Assembly (NCBI GenBank): GCA_045646385.1
Contig: JAZRKQ010000002.1
Location: 119,941 to 183,940, forward strand
DNA: 64,000 bases
Source of the DNA: SIG455 sp045646385
GTDB taxonomy: Bacteria; Bacillota; Clostridia; UMGS1810
Direction of reading: 5' to 3'
Shown piece by piece: positions 25,891-35,353 of this stretch (position 1 is its first letter; each line of letters starts with the position of its first letter). A model generated the notes under the pieces. It searched no databases, was not told the origin of the DNA, and was given only the letters and a program-made list of their open reading frames with translations. The translations under genes were made by a program, and so were the position numbers.

Positions 25891-27696
25891 TTATTCTACA
25901 GTAACAGATTTTGCAAGATTTCGGGGCTTATCAACATCGCACCCTCGCAAAAGCGCTGTATAGTATGAAATAAGTTGCAGCGCAACAATTGCCGTAAAAG
26001 GTGATACATCTGTATATGTTTCAGGAATTTTAAGTGTAACAAATGCCTCCGGAGTATCAAACGGGGATATGCACAAAACCTTAGCACCACGTGCTGCAAC
26101 TTCGTTCATGTTTGAAGCGGTTTTACCATGCAAATCTTTATCCGTACTTACAGCAACAACAAAAGAATCATTATCTATCAGCGCAATAGGCCCGTGCTTT
26201 AATTCGCCTGACGGGTAAGATTCTGCGTGAATATACGTGATTTCTTTCATTTTAAGAGCGCCTTCATCAGACGTTACTGCATCCTGCCCCCTGCCAATAT
26301 AATAAAGATGCTCACAGTTTACAAGTAATTCTGCCATATCTTTAATTAGTGGTTCCAATGCCAATACACTTGTTATATCTTTAGGCAATCTTAAAAGTGC
26401 GTTTTTGAGCAAATCATTTTTTTCTTTTAATATATACTCTGCAAGAAATAGAGCAAATATATAAAGCGATGCCAACTGTGCCGTATATGCTTTTGTAGAT
26501 GCTACGGAAACTTCCGCTCCTGCACAAGTTAAAAACGTAAAATCTGCCATACGCACAGCATTGCTACGCGGTGTATTTGTAATCGCAATAACCGTGCAAC
26601 CTTTTTCCTTGGCAAGTTTCATTGCCGATAAAGTGTCTGCCGTTTCGCCGGATTGTGTTATGGCTACAACAAGAGTTTTTTCATTTATAAGAGGATTTCT
26701 GTAGCGGAATTGCGATGCCACATCTGTTTCAACAGGTATTTTAGCATACTTTTCTATAACATACTTACCTATACAAGCAGCGTGATAAGCCGTTCCGCAA
26801 CCTATTATAAAGATTTTTTCAATATCTTTAATATCGTCATATCCAAGTTTACCAAATGTGGTTTTTTTATCAGTAGAAATATTGGTTGAAATAATCTGAT
26901 GTAAAACATGGGGCTGCTGATAAATTTCTTTAAGCATATAGTGGTCATACGAATCCACATCTGTATCGTGCATCTTAGCATCAATGTAATAAACATCTTT
27001 ACTGACAGCATCGCCTGATTTATCATATACGCAAATCCCCTCTACGGTTATTACAGCAATTTCGCCATCATCAAGAACATACATTTTATTTGTTTTTTCA
27101 GATAACGCATTTATGTCCGACGATAAAAAGTTTTCGTTTTCTCCTATTCCAATAACCAAAGGACTGTGGTGATTTGCGGCTATAATTTTACCCGGACAAT
27201 CGTTGCAGATAACCGCTATTGCAAAGGACCCTTCAAGGTCTGTAACAGCGCACCTTACTGCACCTAAAAAATCGAAACACTCTCGGTAATAATAGTCTAT
27301 CAAGTGCGGAATAACCTCTGTGTCTGTATTTGACACAAATCTGTATCCTTTGTCACACAAAAAAGATTTTAGTTTTGTATGATTTTCTATTATACCGTTG
27401 TGCACAACCGCTATAGTTCCCGACATATTTGTATGCGGGTGGGAATTAATCGTGTTTGCCTCGCCATGAGTTGCCCATCTTGTATGTCCTATTCCCGTTG
27501 TGCCGCAAACGGGATTATCCGCACAAATTGTTTTAAGTGCATCTACCCTACCGCAGTTTTTTCTTACGGCAATAGCGCCACCGTTCGCCACCGCTATTCC
27601 GGCAGAATCGTATCCTCTGTATTCGAGCCTTTTAAGGAAGTCAAGTAAAATATCTGCCGTCTGACCGCCTCCGGTGTATCCGCATATTCCGCACAT
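25891..27696 (-). CDS. glmS: Glutamine-fructose-6-phosphate aminotransferase (isomerizing)
   Basis: Makes glucosamine-6-phosphate, the first committed step to UDP-GlcNAc for the cell wall. The 601 residues show the nucleophile Cys2 in MCGICGYTGG, GIGHTRWATHGEANTINSHPH and HNGIIENH in the glutaminase half, and SIS-domain motifs IIGCGTAYHA, AITQSGETADTLSA and PRNLAKSVTVE at the C-terminus. Ribosome site AAAGGCGG and a good sigma-A promoter lie upstream. The 5' region is too short for a glmS ribozyme. A linked GH20 hexosaminidase gene could supply amino sugars, but that is inference. Confidence 0.98.
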   Translation of the reverse strand: MCGICGYTGGGQTADILLDFLKRLEYRGYDSAGIAVANGGAIAVRKNCGRVDALKTICADNPVCGTTGIGHTRWATHGEANTINSHPHTNMSGTIAVVHNGIIENHTKLKSFLCDKGYRFVSNTDTEVIPHLIDYYYRECFDFLGAVRCAVTDLEGSFAIAVICNDCPGKIIAANHHSPLVIGIGENENFLSSDINALSEKTNKMYVLDDGEIAVITVEGICVYDKSGDAVSKDVYYIDAKMHDTDVDSYDHYMLKEIYQQPHVLHQIISTNISTDKKTTFGKLGYDDIKDIEKIFIIGCGTAYHAACIGKYVIEKYAKIPVETDVASQFRYRNPLINEKTLVVAITQSGETADTLSAMKLAKEKGCTVIAITNTPRSNAVRMADFTFLTCAGAEVSVASTKAYTAQLASLYIFALFLAEYILKEKNDLLKNALLRLPKDITSVLALEPLIKDMAELLVNCEHLYYIGRGQDAVTSDEGALKMKEITYIHAESYPSGELKHGPIALIDNDSFVVAVSTDKDLHGKTASNMNEVAARGAKVLCISPFDTPEAFVTLKIPETYTDVSPFTAIVALQLISYYTALLRGCDVDKPRNLAKSVTVE

Positions 27697-27734
27697 ATAT
27701 AAACCGCCTTTCTTTTTTTAATATTATTGGCAGA

Positions 27735-27763
27735 ATTATAATAAAAAATCCGCACATTAGCAA
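27735..27763 (-). promoter_or_regulatory. Sigma-A promoter of glmS
   Basis: TTGCTA, 17-base spacer, TATAAT on the minus strand, ending 38 bases before the glmS start. On the opposite strand a TATAAT at 27775-27780 may serve the divergent small-gene operon, with a poor -35. Confidence 0.75.
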
Positions 27764-27814
27764 AGAAATGCGCATATAATAAAATGATATATAACAGAAA
27801 GGATTGACCCCAAT

Positions 27815-28069
27815 ATGGATAAACGTAATATTGAACAGATTTCACGCAATATAAGCGATAACGATAAAGCGATGTTAAAGGAAATCAACAGTAAAAATCT
27901 TAAAGAGCGTATAAGCAAAGTTGATTTAGGTGCTGCAGCAAAGAAAATGCGCGAACTGGGCCTCTCCGATGCCGCAAACAAATTAGATGGTATGTCCAAT
28001 GCCGATATCATAAATCAGATTTCAAAAAATCCCGAAATACTTGATAAACTCAAAAATTTGTTTAAATAA
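27815..28069 (+). CDS. Small hypothetical protein, first of a three-gene cluster
   Basis: 84 residues, highly charged and helical, no signal peptide or membrane segment: MDKRNIEQISRNISDNDKAM, then LKERISKVDLGAAAKKMREL and ISKNPEILDKLKNLFK at the end. AAAGGA precedes the ATG. The next gene follows after 11 bases. I do not recognise a named family. The NPEILDKLKNL ending resembles the NPETLNMLSSLL stretch of the next protein, hinting at a related short helical motif. Cytoplasmic, function unknown. Confidence 0.75.
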   Translation: MDKRNIEQISRNISDNDKAMLKEINSKNLKERISKVDLGAAAKKMRELGLSDAANKLDGMSNADIINQISKNPEILDKLKNLFK

Positions 28070-28080
28070 GGAGGACTATT

Positions 28081-28416
28081 ATGGATAATATGGCAGATAA
28101 ACTTAAAACTATGCTCGAAAATCCCGAAACACTGAATATGCTGTCTTCACTTTTGGGAAGTATGCAAAGTACACCCGCACAAACTCCACAAGAGGATGCA
28201 CCGGTATCAGAGCCGATTTCCAACGTACAACCTGAGCAGGCGGATAATATGATTAAAATAAAACAAATGCTTGAGCAGACATCAACTGCAAACGACCCCA
28301 GAATCAATTTACTCAATTCCTTAAAACCGTATATGGGAAAAAGGCGTATGGCAAAAATGGATCAGGCAATACGGCTGATACAGATATCTAAAATGGCTTC
28401 AATTTTCAAGCCATAA
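28081..28416 (+). CDS. Small hypothetical protein, second of a three-gene cluster
   Basis: 111 residues. N-terminal helix with LKTMLENPETLNMLSSLLGS, a Pro/Gln/Glu-rich linker (about 32-58), then a basic helical C-terminus NDPRINLLNSLKPYMGKRRMAKMDQAI, quoted in part as DPRINLLNSLKPYMGKRR. That last pattern recurs, as far as I remember, in uncharacterised clostridial proteins from similar small operons. AAGGAGG upstream of the ATG is strong. The stop abuts the ribosome site of the third gene. Role unknown; a sporulation or envelope link would be a guess. Confidence 0.78.
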   Translation: MDNMADKLKTMLENPETLNMLSSLLGSMQSTPAQTPQEDAPVSEPISNVQPEQADNMIKIKQMLEQTSTANDPRINLLNSLKPYMGKRRMAKMDQAIRLIQISKMASIFKP

Positions 28417-28433
28417 TGAAAGGTGGAAACGAT

Positions 28434-28799
28434 ATGTATAAGCGTTATTACGACGGCTACAATTCTTACCCCCGAAACACTACCTCGTACAATGGCGAGG
28501 TAGTAATTCCAAAAGAAAGTACAGAAGACTCCGCTATTGCAGAGGTAACTCCCGAAGCACCGACTCCAACAGAAGAAAATATAGAATTTACTGTTCACGA
28601 CAGCGACACAGCCGTAGCGGCAATACCTAAATCAAACATATCTTCTTTCGGAGGACTCAGCAAAATATTTAATGATATCGACATAGACGATATAATATTA
28701 TTTGGTGTAATACTTTTAGTTCTTAAAGATTCTGCCGACGACCCATTGCTGATAATAATACTTACAGTAATATTTTTGGCTGGATTATTAGATGACTGA
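28434..28799 (+). CDS. Small hypothetical membrane protein, third of a three-gene cluster
   Basis: 121 residues from the ATG at 28434, which has AAAGGTGG upstream; an in-frame codon at 28416 would add six residues but lacks a site. N-terminus MYKRYYDGYNSYPRNTTSY is rich in Tyr, the middle is acidic and Pro-rich, and the C-terminal 50 residues are very hydrophobic with two likely membrane segments (DDIILFGVILLVLK and PLLIIILTVIFLAGLLDD). It ends at a bidirectional terminator. A Tyr-rich head plus short hydrophobic tail with DDP between helices is seen in some small clostridial proteins of unknown role. Confidence 0.75.
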   Translation: MYKRYYDGYNSYPRNTTSYNGEVVIPKESTEDSAIAEVTPEAPTPTEENIEFTVHDSDTAVAAIPKSNISSFGGLSKIFNDIDIDDIILFGVILLVLKDSADDPLLIIILTVIFLAGLLDD

Positions 28800-28808
28800 T
28801 ACATAAAA

Positions 28809-28842
28809 AATCCCTCTTATGAACAATTTCATAAGAGGGATT
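28809..28842. terminator. Bidirectional intrinsic terminator
   Basis: Fifteen-base arms AATCCCTCTTATGAA / TTCATAAGAGGGATT with a 4-base loop, A-rich on the left and T-rich on the right, between the convergent small-gene cluster and the GH20 gene. Confidence 0.88.
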
Positions 28843-28861
28843 AATTTTATAGAATTTTTAA

Positions 28862-30754
28862 TTAATCTGTAAGTGCAGGTCTGTCAAACGTATTAACAGA
28901 GGCTACTTCTATCATAGCATTAGGATATCCGTCAAAATAAAGTCTTTCAGCCTCAAATTCAGGAATTGACGCAATCTCGCCGTTAATATATCTGCCAACA
29001 CGTATTATTGCCGTGTCCATACGCGCTTTAAGACCGCCGAACTTCATATCAAACTGCTCCCAACCAAAAGGCTTATACATCTTATGCCACAGATTATGGT
29101 ACATAACGTGCAAAGTTTCGACATCTTCTCTTATTGATTTGAGTTCTTCAAGCAAATCAGCAAGTAATTTTTTGTCATCTGCACGGTAAGCAGAAGTTAA
29201 GCGGATACCAATATCGCTTTTTCTGTAAAGAACTTTATAAAGGACTTTATGAATTTCGAATATGTCGTTCATATCACCCTGATCACCCGCTTTTTGTATA
29301 TCATCATAATACTTGCGATAATGAGATGCAAAATCGTAATGGGCTAAGTTTTTATCAAGCAATCCGAACAGCACGTCCTGATAGAAAATTTGAATAGATG
29401 TGTTGATGCACAAGAATGCACGTGATTTAGCAAAATGCTTCATAATATCTTCTACATCAAAATCGTCACACGAGAGCAGCATAAACGCATCAAAATCATA
29501 ACCTGTGCACGCATTAAAGTGTTCAGCAAGCAACTGGTCACTTACAACATCATTATATGTGAGTTCCGCCCAGAGTTGAATAGCAGGCAGATTTCCATAG
29601 AAATTAGCCTGTGTGCCGCCGTTACCCCAGATAGTCATAAATGCAGTCTGCACACCTTGTTTTTTGCACGCAGAAAGTGCCGCACGTGATGCTATGAATG
29701 TTTTTTGGAAGTTGGGTACCAGACGGTTCCAACTCCAGCAGGCACCTGCAAATACTATTTCGTGGTCCAACCGTTTGTGCGCCTCAATCATGGCGTCGTA
29801 TCTTTCCTCAAAGTTGCCCTCGTAATCCCAATAAACCATCTGCAGATTTTCAGGTATTTCCTTTTTGAAATCTTCTGGGAACTGTGTTTCGGGAATATAA
29901 TAATATTTTTCTTTATTGCAACTGGTAAAGAACATATCACTCCATACCATTGGTTTATAACCATATTTATCGACTATTGCAGAAACACGTTTTAAATGAG
30001 TGTTCATAATTTGGGTTGAAGGAACGTAACCATTACGCACAAAAAATCCGCCCGTACCAAGGTCAAATGCCTCGTCCATACCTATGTGTATTCTGTCTGT
30101 TGCAAATATTTCACGGCATGTTTTAATCATTTCTTCAATGAGTTCATATGTTTTATCTTCACCAACCAAAAGAACGGTAGGCGTATCTTTAACATCTTCA
30201 AAATCTCTCCAACGTAATGCCGCACCAAGGTGAGCCAGCGTTTGTATGCACGGAATAAGTTCAATACCGAATTTAAGGGCATGCGCATCTATTTCTTTTA
30301 ATTCATCTTTGCTGTACGCACCGCGCATATAACCGAAATAAGGGTACTTTTCCATTTGATAGGTATCTTCTGTGTAGAGCATCATCATATTGATACCCAT
30401 TAGCGCAGTTCTTTCGATAATATCCTTAGCGCTGTCTACAGTAAGTACCGCACATCTGGAAAGGTCAAGCATATAACCGCTTGTTTTAATTTTTGCCTTT
30501 TCGGAGATTGAAAAATCTCTCTCTCCTTTTTTTAACTTTGCGGCAAAGAAAGAAAGCGCTCTGAAAAACTCTACTTTGTTGCTGTATGTAATGGCATATT
30601 TTCCGTTATTTCCACTTGCAGAAAGGCCATCTTTAACTTTAGCAACTTCTACACATATGCCACCCTCATCAAATGTAAATCCCACTCTTTCGGCAACGAT
30701 GGAAATACCTTCTTTAATATCTGCTATATCACCATTAAAATTAAGTTTAAGCAT
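28862..30754 (-). CDS. GH20 family beta-N-acetylhexosaminidase, apparently cytoplasmic
   Basis: 630 residues from the ATG at 30754 (GGAAGGTGG upstream); the open frame to 30817 runs through a terminator hairpin and is spurious. GH20 barrel: YMLDLSRCAVLTVDSAKDII, MMMLYTEDTYQMEKYPYFGY, IPCIQTLAHLGAALRW, and the catalytic Asp-Glu pair in HIGMDEAFDLG near residue 223. A helical C-terminal region of about 250 residues follows. The enzyme removes terminal GlcNAc or GalNAc; residues alone do not fix the substrate. There is no signal peptide, unlike the secreted lyases upstream, so it probably acts on imported oligosaccharides. Confidence 0.88.
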   Translation of the reverse strand: MLKLNFNGDIADIKEGISIVAERVGFTFDEGGICVEVAKVKDGLSASGNNGKYAITYSNKVEFFRALSFFAAKLKKGERDFSISEKAKIKTSGYMLDLSRCAVLTVDSAKDIIERTALMGINMMMLYTEDTYQMEKYPYFGYMRGAYSKDELKEIDAHALKFGIELIPCIQTLAHLGAALRWRDFEDVKDTPTVLLVGEDKTYELIEEMIKTCREIFATDRIHIGMDEAFDLGTGGFFVRNGYVPSTQIMNTHLKRVSAIVDKYGYKPMVWSDMFFTSCNKEKYYYIPETQFPEDFKKEIPENLQMVYWDYEGNFEERYDAMIEAHKRLDHEIVFAGACWSWNRLVPNFQKTFIASRAALSACKKQGVQTAFMTIWGNGGTQANFYGNLPAIQLWAELTYNDVVSDQLLAEHFNACTGYDFDAFMLLSCDDFDVEDIMKHFAKSRAFLCINTSIQIFYQDVLFGLLDKNLAHYDFASHYRKYYDDIQKAGDQGDMNDIFEIHKVLYKVLYRKSDIGIRLTSAYRADDKKLLADLLEELKSIREDVETLHVMYHNLWHKMYKPFGWEQFDMKFGGLKARMDTAIIRVGRYINGEIASIPEFEAERLYFDGYPNAMIEVASVNTFDRPALTD

Positions 30755-30788
30755 AAAATCCACCTTCCGTATTATGTAATACATAAAA

Positions 30789-30814
30789 CCGCCAGAGCCT
30801 TGCGGCTCTGGTGG
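30789..30814 (-). terminator. Terminator between SLH gene and GH20 gene
   Basis: CCGCCAGAGCC / GGCTCTGGTGG arms (one G-T pair) with a 4-base loop, followed on the minus strand by TTTTATG. It probably attenuates rather than abolishes reading into the GH20 gene. Confidence 0.75.
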
Positions 30815-30826
30815 CAATAAATTTAT

Positions 30827-33463
30827 TTAGCGCTGGTCTTTAATAATTACATATCCAACTGCAGCCATATCCCAACGATAGTTTATAACATAATCTCCAA
30901 CAGCAGAATCTCTGATAGAGCCTGCGGTAACTGTACAACCTCTACCGCCAATGGTAATAACAGTAACTTTGCTGTAGTGAGATATAGGAAGTGCATAGTG
31001 CTCTTGAGCAAATCCGGAATACACTTCACTATCGAACAGAAGTCTTATGTAAGTTCCGTCATTTGCTATAACTTTTCCGTAGTCTACACTGTCTGCTGAT
31101 ACCTGATTTCCAGTAGGTCCTTGAACATCATCAACACCACGAAGCCATCCGCGATCAACAGTATATATCATCTCGAGTTTATCGATTTCACCATCAGAGT
31201 TGGTACCATAACGGAAAGTGTCTCCGGGTTTAAGAACACTACGATTCATAACTTCAGTAGATCCGTTTTGTTTATACTCGGTTATATTCTCTGCCAGCAT
31301 CAACTGTTTTTCGATACCTTCAACCAGTACAGTAGCCTTATATACATCTACACCTTTTTCATCAAGTGTAACATTAGAACTTACAATAGTTGCTAAGTTT
31401 TCACCTCTCGGGATAGAACTTGATACCTCTCCCTCAATAGCAACTGCCTTTAATCTGGGAGCATCTTTAGATAAGATATATGCTTTTATTTTATAGTCAT
31501 CCCTGTCTTTTATATCGCCAAGTGTAATAGCATTAACATCTGACTCTTTGTATTCTGTAATCACTTCTTCGCCCTTATCGTTAACTTTAGATGGCATAGA
31601 GAAAAGAACTGTGCTACTATCTACTAACATTCTCGAATCGAACATACCACTATAGTATGTAAAAGAATCATAACAAAGTTCTAACAATCTGCCGTCTTCG
31701 TAATTATCGCGATCGTCTGTAGAAGTTTCTATAGCTACAACTGCGCCTTCTTCATTAAGTTTATAGCAGATAACACCCTGTGGAAGTGTTGTGGGAAGAT
31801 CTTCAATTTTAGTAGAAACACCGTTATAATCAACTTTATCTTCTGCATATACTGTTACAGTCTTATTTTGTGAATTAACAATTTTAAAACCATATCTGGT
31901 ATTAAATCCATTCTGGTCATATTTACCTACAAGCAGGAAGCCTGCAGTAAAACCATCATCGATACCTTTAGTGATACCAGCGATATATCCAAATACATCT
32001 AAGTATGCGGTAACAACATCACCGGCTTCTGCAGTATCACCGGTATATCCGTAAGGAAGCATATATTTTTTGCCGCCTATTTCATATACAGCAGAGCCAC
32101 CGTCTGTACCTATTGATGCAATTGTGCCATCGGCAATATCTTTTGATACATATACCTTGATGTATGATTTATCATTGTTTTCAAAGTATGAAACAACAGT
32201 ACCTTTTACAATAGATTCAAAAGGAACTTCAGAACCGTCTGCATTGAGGATTTGAATAACTGTATAGTTATCAGGATTTAAGCATACTGAACGAGCATTA
32301 ACTATCATACCCTCATCAACTGTCTTGGTTGTTGCATTAACACCGTCAGCAACAAAACTTGTGTAATTTTCAATTTTAACTACATCATATTGTCCGTTTT
32401 TATTGTTATCAATCAGTTTTATTGCACCTGTTTTAAATCCTGTAACGTAACTGCTGTTATAAGCAACAACATCACCGTTATAAACAAATTTTACATTGCT
32501 TTCAAGATCTGACTTTTTAACCTTACCATTTTCATCACTGTAGGTTACTTTCAAACCATCAATGCCTAAAAATGTTTCTTTGTTCAAAGTTACAACACTA
32601 TTTTCTTCAAGTACCGCATATATAAGTGTTTTTTCGTCACTGTCTTCTGGCTGATAGTATACATATTCAATAGGGCATCCAACCAAATCAAAATATTCAG
32701 CATTGTTTACAGTAACAGCAAAGTTATCAATCCAAATCTGATCTTTGTTTACAGAAGCACCATTAAGGTTTGTTATAGTATTTGCATATACTACACCTTT
32801 TCCGGAATACAGATTGAGATTCTCAGTTAAAATTGTGTGTCCCTTTATTTTTTCCATGTTTGAAGATGTTTCGCCATCTTTTTTTATAATACCGTTTTCC
32901 TTAAGGATATCAACATCTATAGCATTATAAAGAAGTTTGGCAAAGTCATCACCATAGAAATATGTCTGTGTCGTATCAAGACCTTTAAGCAAGCCAAGAT
33001 TTTGAGCCGCAATTGTGTATCCTGTAGGATATCCACCATTTATATTGGCAAGATACTTATATCCCAAAATATCAACCGTTACTTTTGCTGCTTCACTTAA
33101 TGTTACGGGGCGTTCAGGACGGAAAGTACCATCACCGTATCCGTTTAAAAGACCTACTTGTGTAAGAAGCGATATTGCGCTGCAAGAAGCGTCAGTATCT
33201 TTAACGTCAAAATATAACTGAGCTGCAGCATTAGATGCAGGAACATCACCATAAAGTCTAGCAATGTATGTAGCAAATACACCTCTGTTAACAGCCATAT
33301 CCATTACAAGGTTATCATCCAAAATACCAATACCTTTGAGGAACTTAACCTCAGATGAATCTGTAACAGCCACATCATCCGTTGCATAAACAAAGGGGAT
33401 ACAAACAACGGAAGTCATTATCATAATAACAATCAAACATAAAACAGATATTTTCTTCATCAT
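30827..33463 (-). CDS. Large secreted SLH-domain protein
   Basis: 878 residues. Signal peptide MMKKISVLCLIVIMIMTSVVC...VYA, then SLH repeats at about 35-80, 88-150 (LLNGYGDGTFRPERPVTLSEAAK) and 150-195 (YPTGYTIAAQNLGLLKGLD). The remaining ~650 residues are beta-rich, with many short hydrophobic strands such as KIENYTSFVADGV and DVVTAYLDVFGYIAGITKGID, perhaps repeated beta-barrel or RNA-binding-like OB folds seen in clostridial SLH proteins. No catalytic motif seen. Its ATG shares one base with the stop of the upstream SLH gene, so the two are translationally coupled. Confidence 0.85.
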   Translation of the reverse strand: MMKKISVLCLIVIMIMTSVVCIPFVYATDDVAVTDSSEVKFLKGIGILDDNLVMDMAVNRGVFATYIARLYGDVPASNAAAQLYFDVKDTDASCSAISLLTQVGLLNGYGDGTFRPERPVTLSEAAKVTVDILGYKYLANINGGYPTGYTIAAQNLGLLKGLDTTQTYFYGDDFAKLLYNAIDVDILKENGIIKKDGETSSNMEKIKGHTILTENLNLYSGKGVVYANTITNLNGASVNKDQIWIDNFAVTVNNAEYFDLVGCPIEYVYYQPEDSDEKTLIYAVLEENSVVTLNKETFLGIDGLKVTYSDENGKVKKSDLESNVKFVYNGDVVAYNSSYVTGFKTGAIKLIDNNKNGQYDVVKIENYTSFVADGVNATTKTVDEGMIVNARSVCLNPDNYTVIQILNADGSEVPFESIVKGTVVSYFENNDKSYIKVYVSKDIADGTIASIGTDGGSAVYEIGGKKYMLPYGYTGDTAEAGDVVTAYLDVFGYIAGITKGIDDGFTAGFLLVGKYDQNGFNTRYGFKIVNSQNKTVTVYAEDKVDYNGVSTKIEDLPTTLPQGVICYKLNEEGAVVAIETSTDDRDNYEDGRLLELCYDSFTYYSGMFDSRMLVDSSTVLFSMPSKVNDKGEEVITEYKESDVNAITLGDIKDRDDYKIKAYILSKDAPRLKAVAIEGEVSSSIPRGENLATIVSSNVTLDEKGVDVYKATVLVEGIEKQLMLAENITEYKQNGSTEVMNRSVLKPGDTFRYGTNSDGEIDKLEMIYTVDRGWLRGVDDVQGPTGNQVSADSVDYGKVIANDGTYIRLLFDSEVYSGFAQEHYALPISHYSKVTVITIGGRGCTVTAGSIRDSAVGDYVINYRWDMAAVGYVIIKDQR

Positions 33464-35304
33464 TATTTATCCACCTCCATAAGTGCGTTGAAAACAATTT
33501 GAGCAGCCTCTGCACGTGTAGAATTTGCATGAGGTCTAAACATACCTTCAGAACCATTAATAAGTTTCATATTAGAAAGATACGCTACACTGTTCTGAGC
33601 ATAAGGGGAAACATCGTCAAAATCATCAAAAACAAGTTCAAGAGTGTTAATGAGTTCTACTTTGAAACTTCCCTGAAGTACTCTATAAAGGATTACTGCC
33701 ATATCCTGACGAGATATAAGTGCATCAGGATTAAATGCACCTGTTGCATCGCCTAATAAGTATCCCTTTTCAACCATAGATGCGATATATTTATAATGCC
33801 ACTGATCAGGTGTTACGTCAACAAAATCGGCAGTAGCTCTTCCATTATACAAACCGTATGCTTCTACAATCATTTTAACATATTCTGCACGAGTAACAGG
33901 ACTTTCAGGATCGAAAGTATTATCACCGCGACCAGATACAATACGTAATCCGGTCAAATAAGATACGGCATCCATAGCCCAATGTCCACTCATATCACTA
34001 TATGTAGGCATTGTAGCAACAGGAGCAGTTGTTTCAACGAGGCTTGAACCTACGCTAATGCTTGATGAACCGCCGCCTCCGGAATATCCACCGTTACCTG
34101 TGCTGCCACTCTGAGAAGGTGGAACATAAGCGCCAACAGCTTTTACAAATTCTTCTTTGAAACCATCTTTATTACTGATTGTTGATTTCAAAGTATTAAT
34201 CATATCACAAACAAAAGATTTAACTGCATCGTTGTTGTTATAAGAATTTTTAGCAGCCAACTCAGCGTCAGTAGTAAAATCAAGATATGCCATATTATTG
34301 TCGATAATTGTAGCAACGTCTGTACTATAAGTTGTTCCTTTAATTGCTTTTAAGAAAATTGTTTCTTTTAAAGCATCAATAATAGATTGAATGTCATTAT
34401 ATGTTTTACCACCTACAGCAGTAAGAACAGCATCTTTTTCTGTATCATCAAATTCACCATATAATGCTTCAATACCAGGTGATGATGATAAATCAAAAAG
34501 GTTATTATATAATGAGTCACTATATAAATCATATGCTTTCTTCAATATTACAGCATCATTAGTCTGATTAAAAATTTTGATTGCTGTATATTTATCCAAT
34601 GCTTCGCGAACAGTTGTTGTAGTATTTTTTGTGGCAGCATCACCGTCATCGACAATTGCTTTAAAATCAGCCAACATTTCTTTTAAAACTAATACTTTAT
34701 TAGCATCAGAAAGATCATTATATACACTGATTTTTGCTCCATCATAGTGATTGGAGTTATTTACAACAGTATCAAAATCAGATTTGTCATTTGCATTAAG
34801 GTTTACAGAAATTGCATCTATGCCTGTGCCCCTGTTAATTTTAGTCAAAAATTCATTAAAAGGAGCAATATCACTTGTTTCAATACCGATTGTCGCTATA
34901 GAACTTCCTTTATAGTTGATGTCTGCTCTATAACATGGCACCGCGGGAGTTACACCGTCAGGGATTTGTGTCGCAATTGGTTCAGAAAACGGAAATCTGA
35001 ATTCAAAGTTTCCCGATTCATCTGCAACAGTCTGCTTTAAAACTGCAAATACATCTAAAGCATTACTTCCAGTATAGTCTGAAATTGCTTTTCCGTCATG
35101 CAAAATTCTTAAACTAACAAGTTTATTTGGATCAGCATTTTTTCCTGAGATAATAATAGTTTGAATAAGGCTGGCTCCATCAGCACTTTCTTGTGTGGAT
35201 ATCTCATATTCAATGTCTGATACCTGCGTTTCTTTTGCATATGCCGACGTTGTCATGCCAAGTACAATCAACACCGACAAAATCATAGAGATTAGTTTCT
35301 TCAT
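33463..35304 (-). CDS. Secreted protein with C-terminal SLH domains
   Basis: 613 residues, opposite polarity to its neighbour. Signal peptide MKKLISMILSVLIVLGMTTSAYA; an Ig-like domain at about 30-145 (TIIISGKNADPNKLVSLRIL); a helical region at about 150-405 with several ~60-residue units; a Gly/Ser linker (GGYSGGGGSSS) near 420; and three SLH repeats at about 440-613 (MSGHWAMDAVSYLTGLRIVSG, YKYIASMVEKGYLLGDATGAF, YLSNMKLINGSEGMFRPHANSTRAE). The Ig-like plus linker design suggests a wall-attached binding or structural protein. AAAAGGAG ribosome site; the leader holds two hairpins after the lyase gene. Confidence 0.87.
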   Translation of the reverse strand: MKKLISMILSVLIVLGMTTSAYAKETQVSDIEYEISTQESADGASLIQTIIISGKNADPNKLVSLRILHDGKAISDYTGSNALDVFAVLKQTVADESGNFEFRFPFSEPIATQIPDGVTPAVPCYRADINYKGSSIATIGIETSDIAPFNEFLTKINRGTGIDAISVNLNANDKSDFDTVVNNSNHYDGAKISVYNDLSDANKVLVLKEMLADFKAIVDDGDAATKNTTTTVREALDKYTAIKIFNQTNDAVILKKAYDLYSDSLYNNLFDLSSSPGIEALYGEFDDTEKDAVLTAVGGKTYNDIQSIIDALKETIFLKAIKGTTYSTDVATIIDNNMAYLDFTTDAELAAKNSYNNNDAVKSFVCDMINTLKSTISNKDGFKEEFVKAVGAYVPPSQSGSTGNGGYSGGGGSSSISVGSSLVETTAPVATMPTYSDMSGHWAMDAVSYLTGLRIVSGRGDNTFDPESPVTRAEYVKMIVEAYGLYNGRATADFVDVTPDQWHYKYIASMVEKGYLLGDATGAFNPDALISRQDMAVILYRVLQGSFKVELINTLELVFDDFDDVSPYAQNSVAYLSNMKLINGSEGMFRPHANSTRAEAAQIVFNALMEVDK

Positions 35305-35328
35305 GTGTCTTCTCCTTTTCTCTTATAT

Positions 35329-35348
35329 CTTATTGCAAATGCAATAAG
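35329..35348. other. Small hairpin 5' of SLH gene ribosome site
   Basis: CTTATTGC / GCAATAAG arms with a 4-base loop. It lies directly upstream of the AAAAGGAG site of the SLH gene starting at 35304. No T-tract. Confidence 0.5.
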
Positions 35349-35353
35349 GTTAT

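Noticed and set aside
27697..27814. glmS ribozyme upstream of glmS
   Set aside because: Only about 118 bases separate glmS from the divergent gene, and no conserved ribozyme core was seen; an ordinary promoter is present instead.
29435..29995. Open frames opposite the GH20 gene
   Set aside because: Antisense shadows of a clear enzyme gene, without ribosome sites.
30755..30817. N-terminal extension of the GH20 frame
   Set aside because: It translates the terminator hairpin (30789-30814); the ribosome site fits the ATG at 30754.
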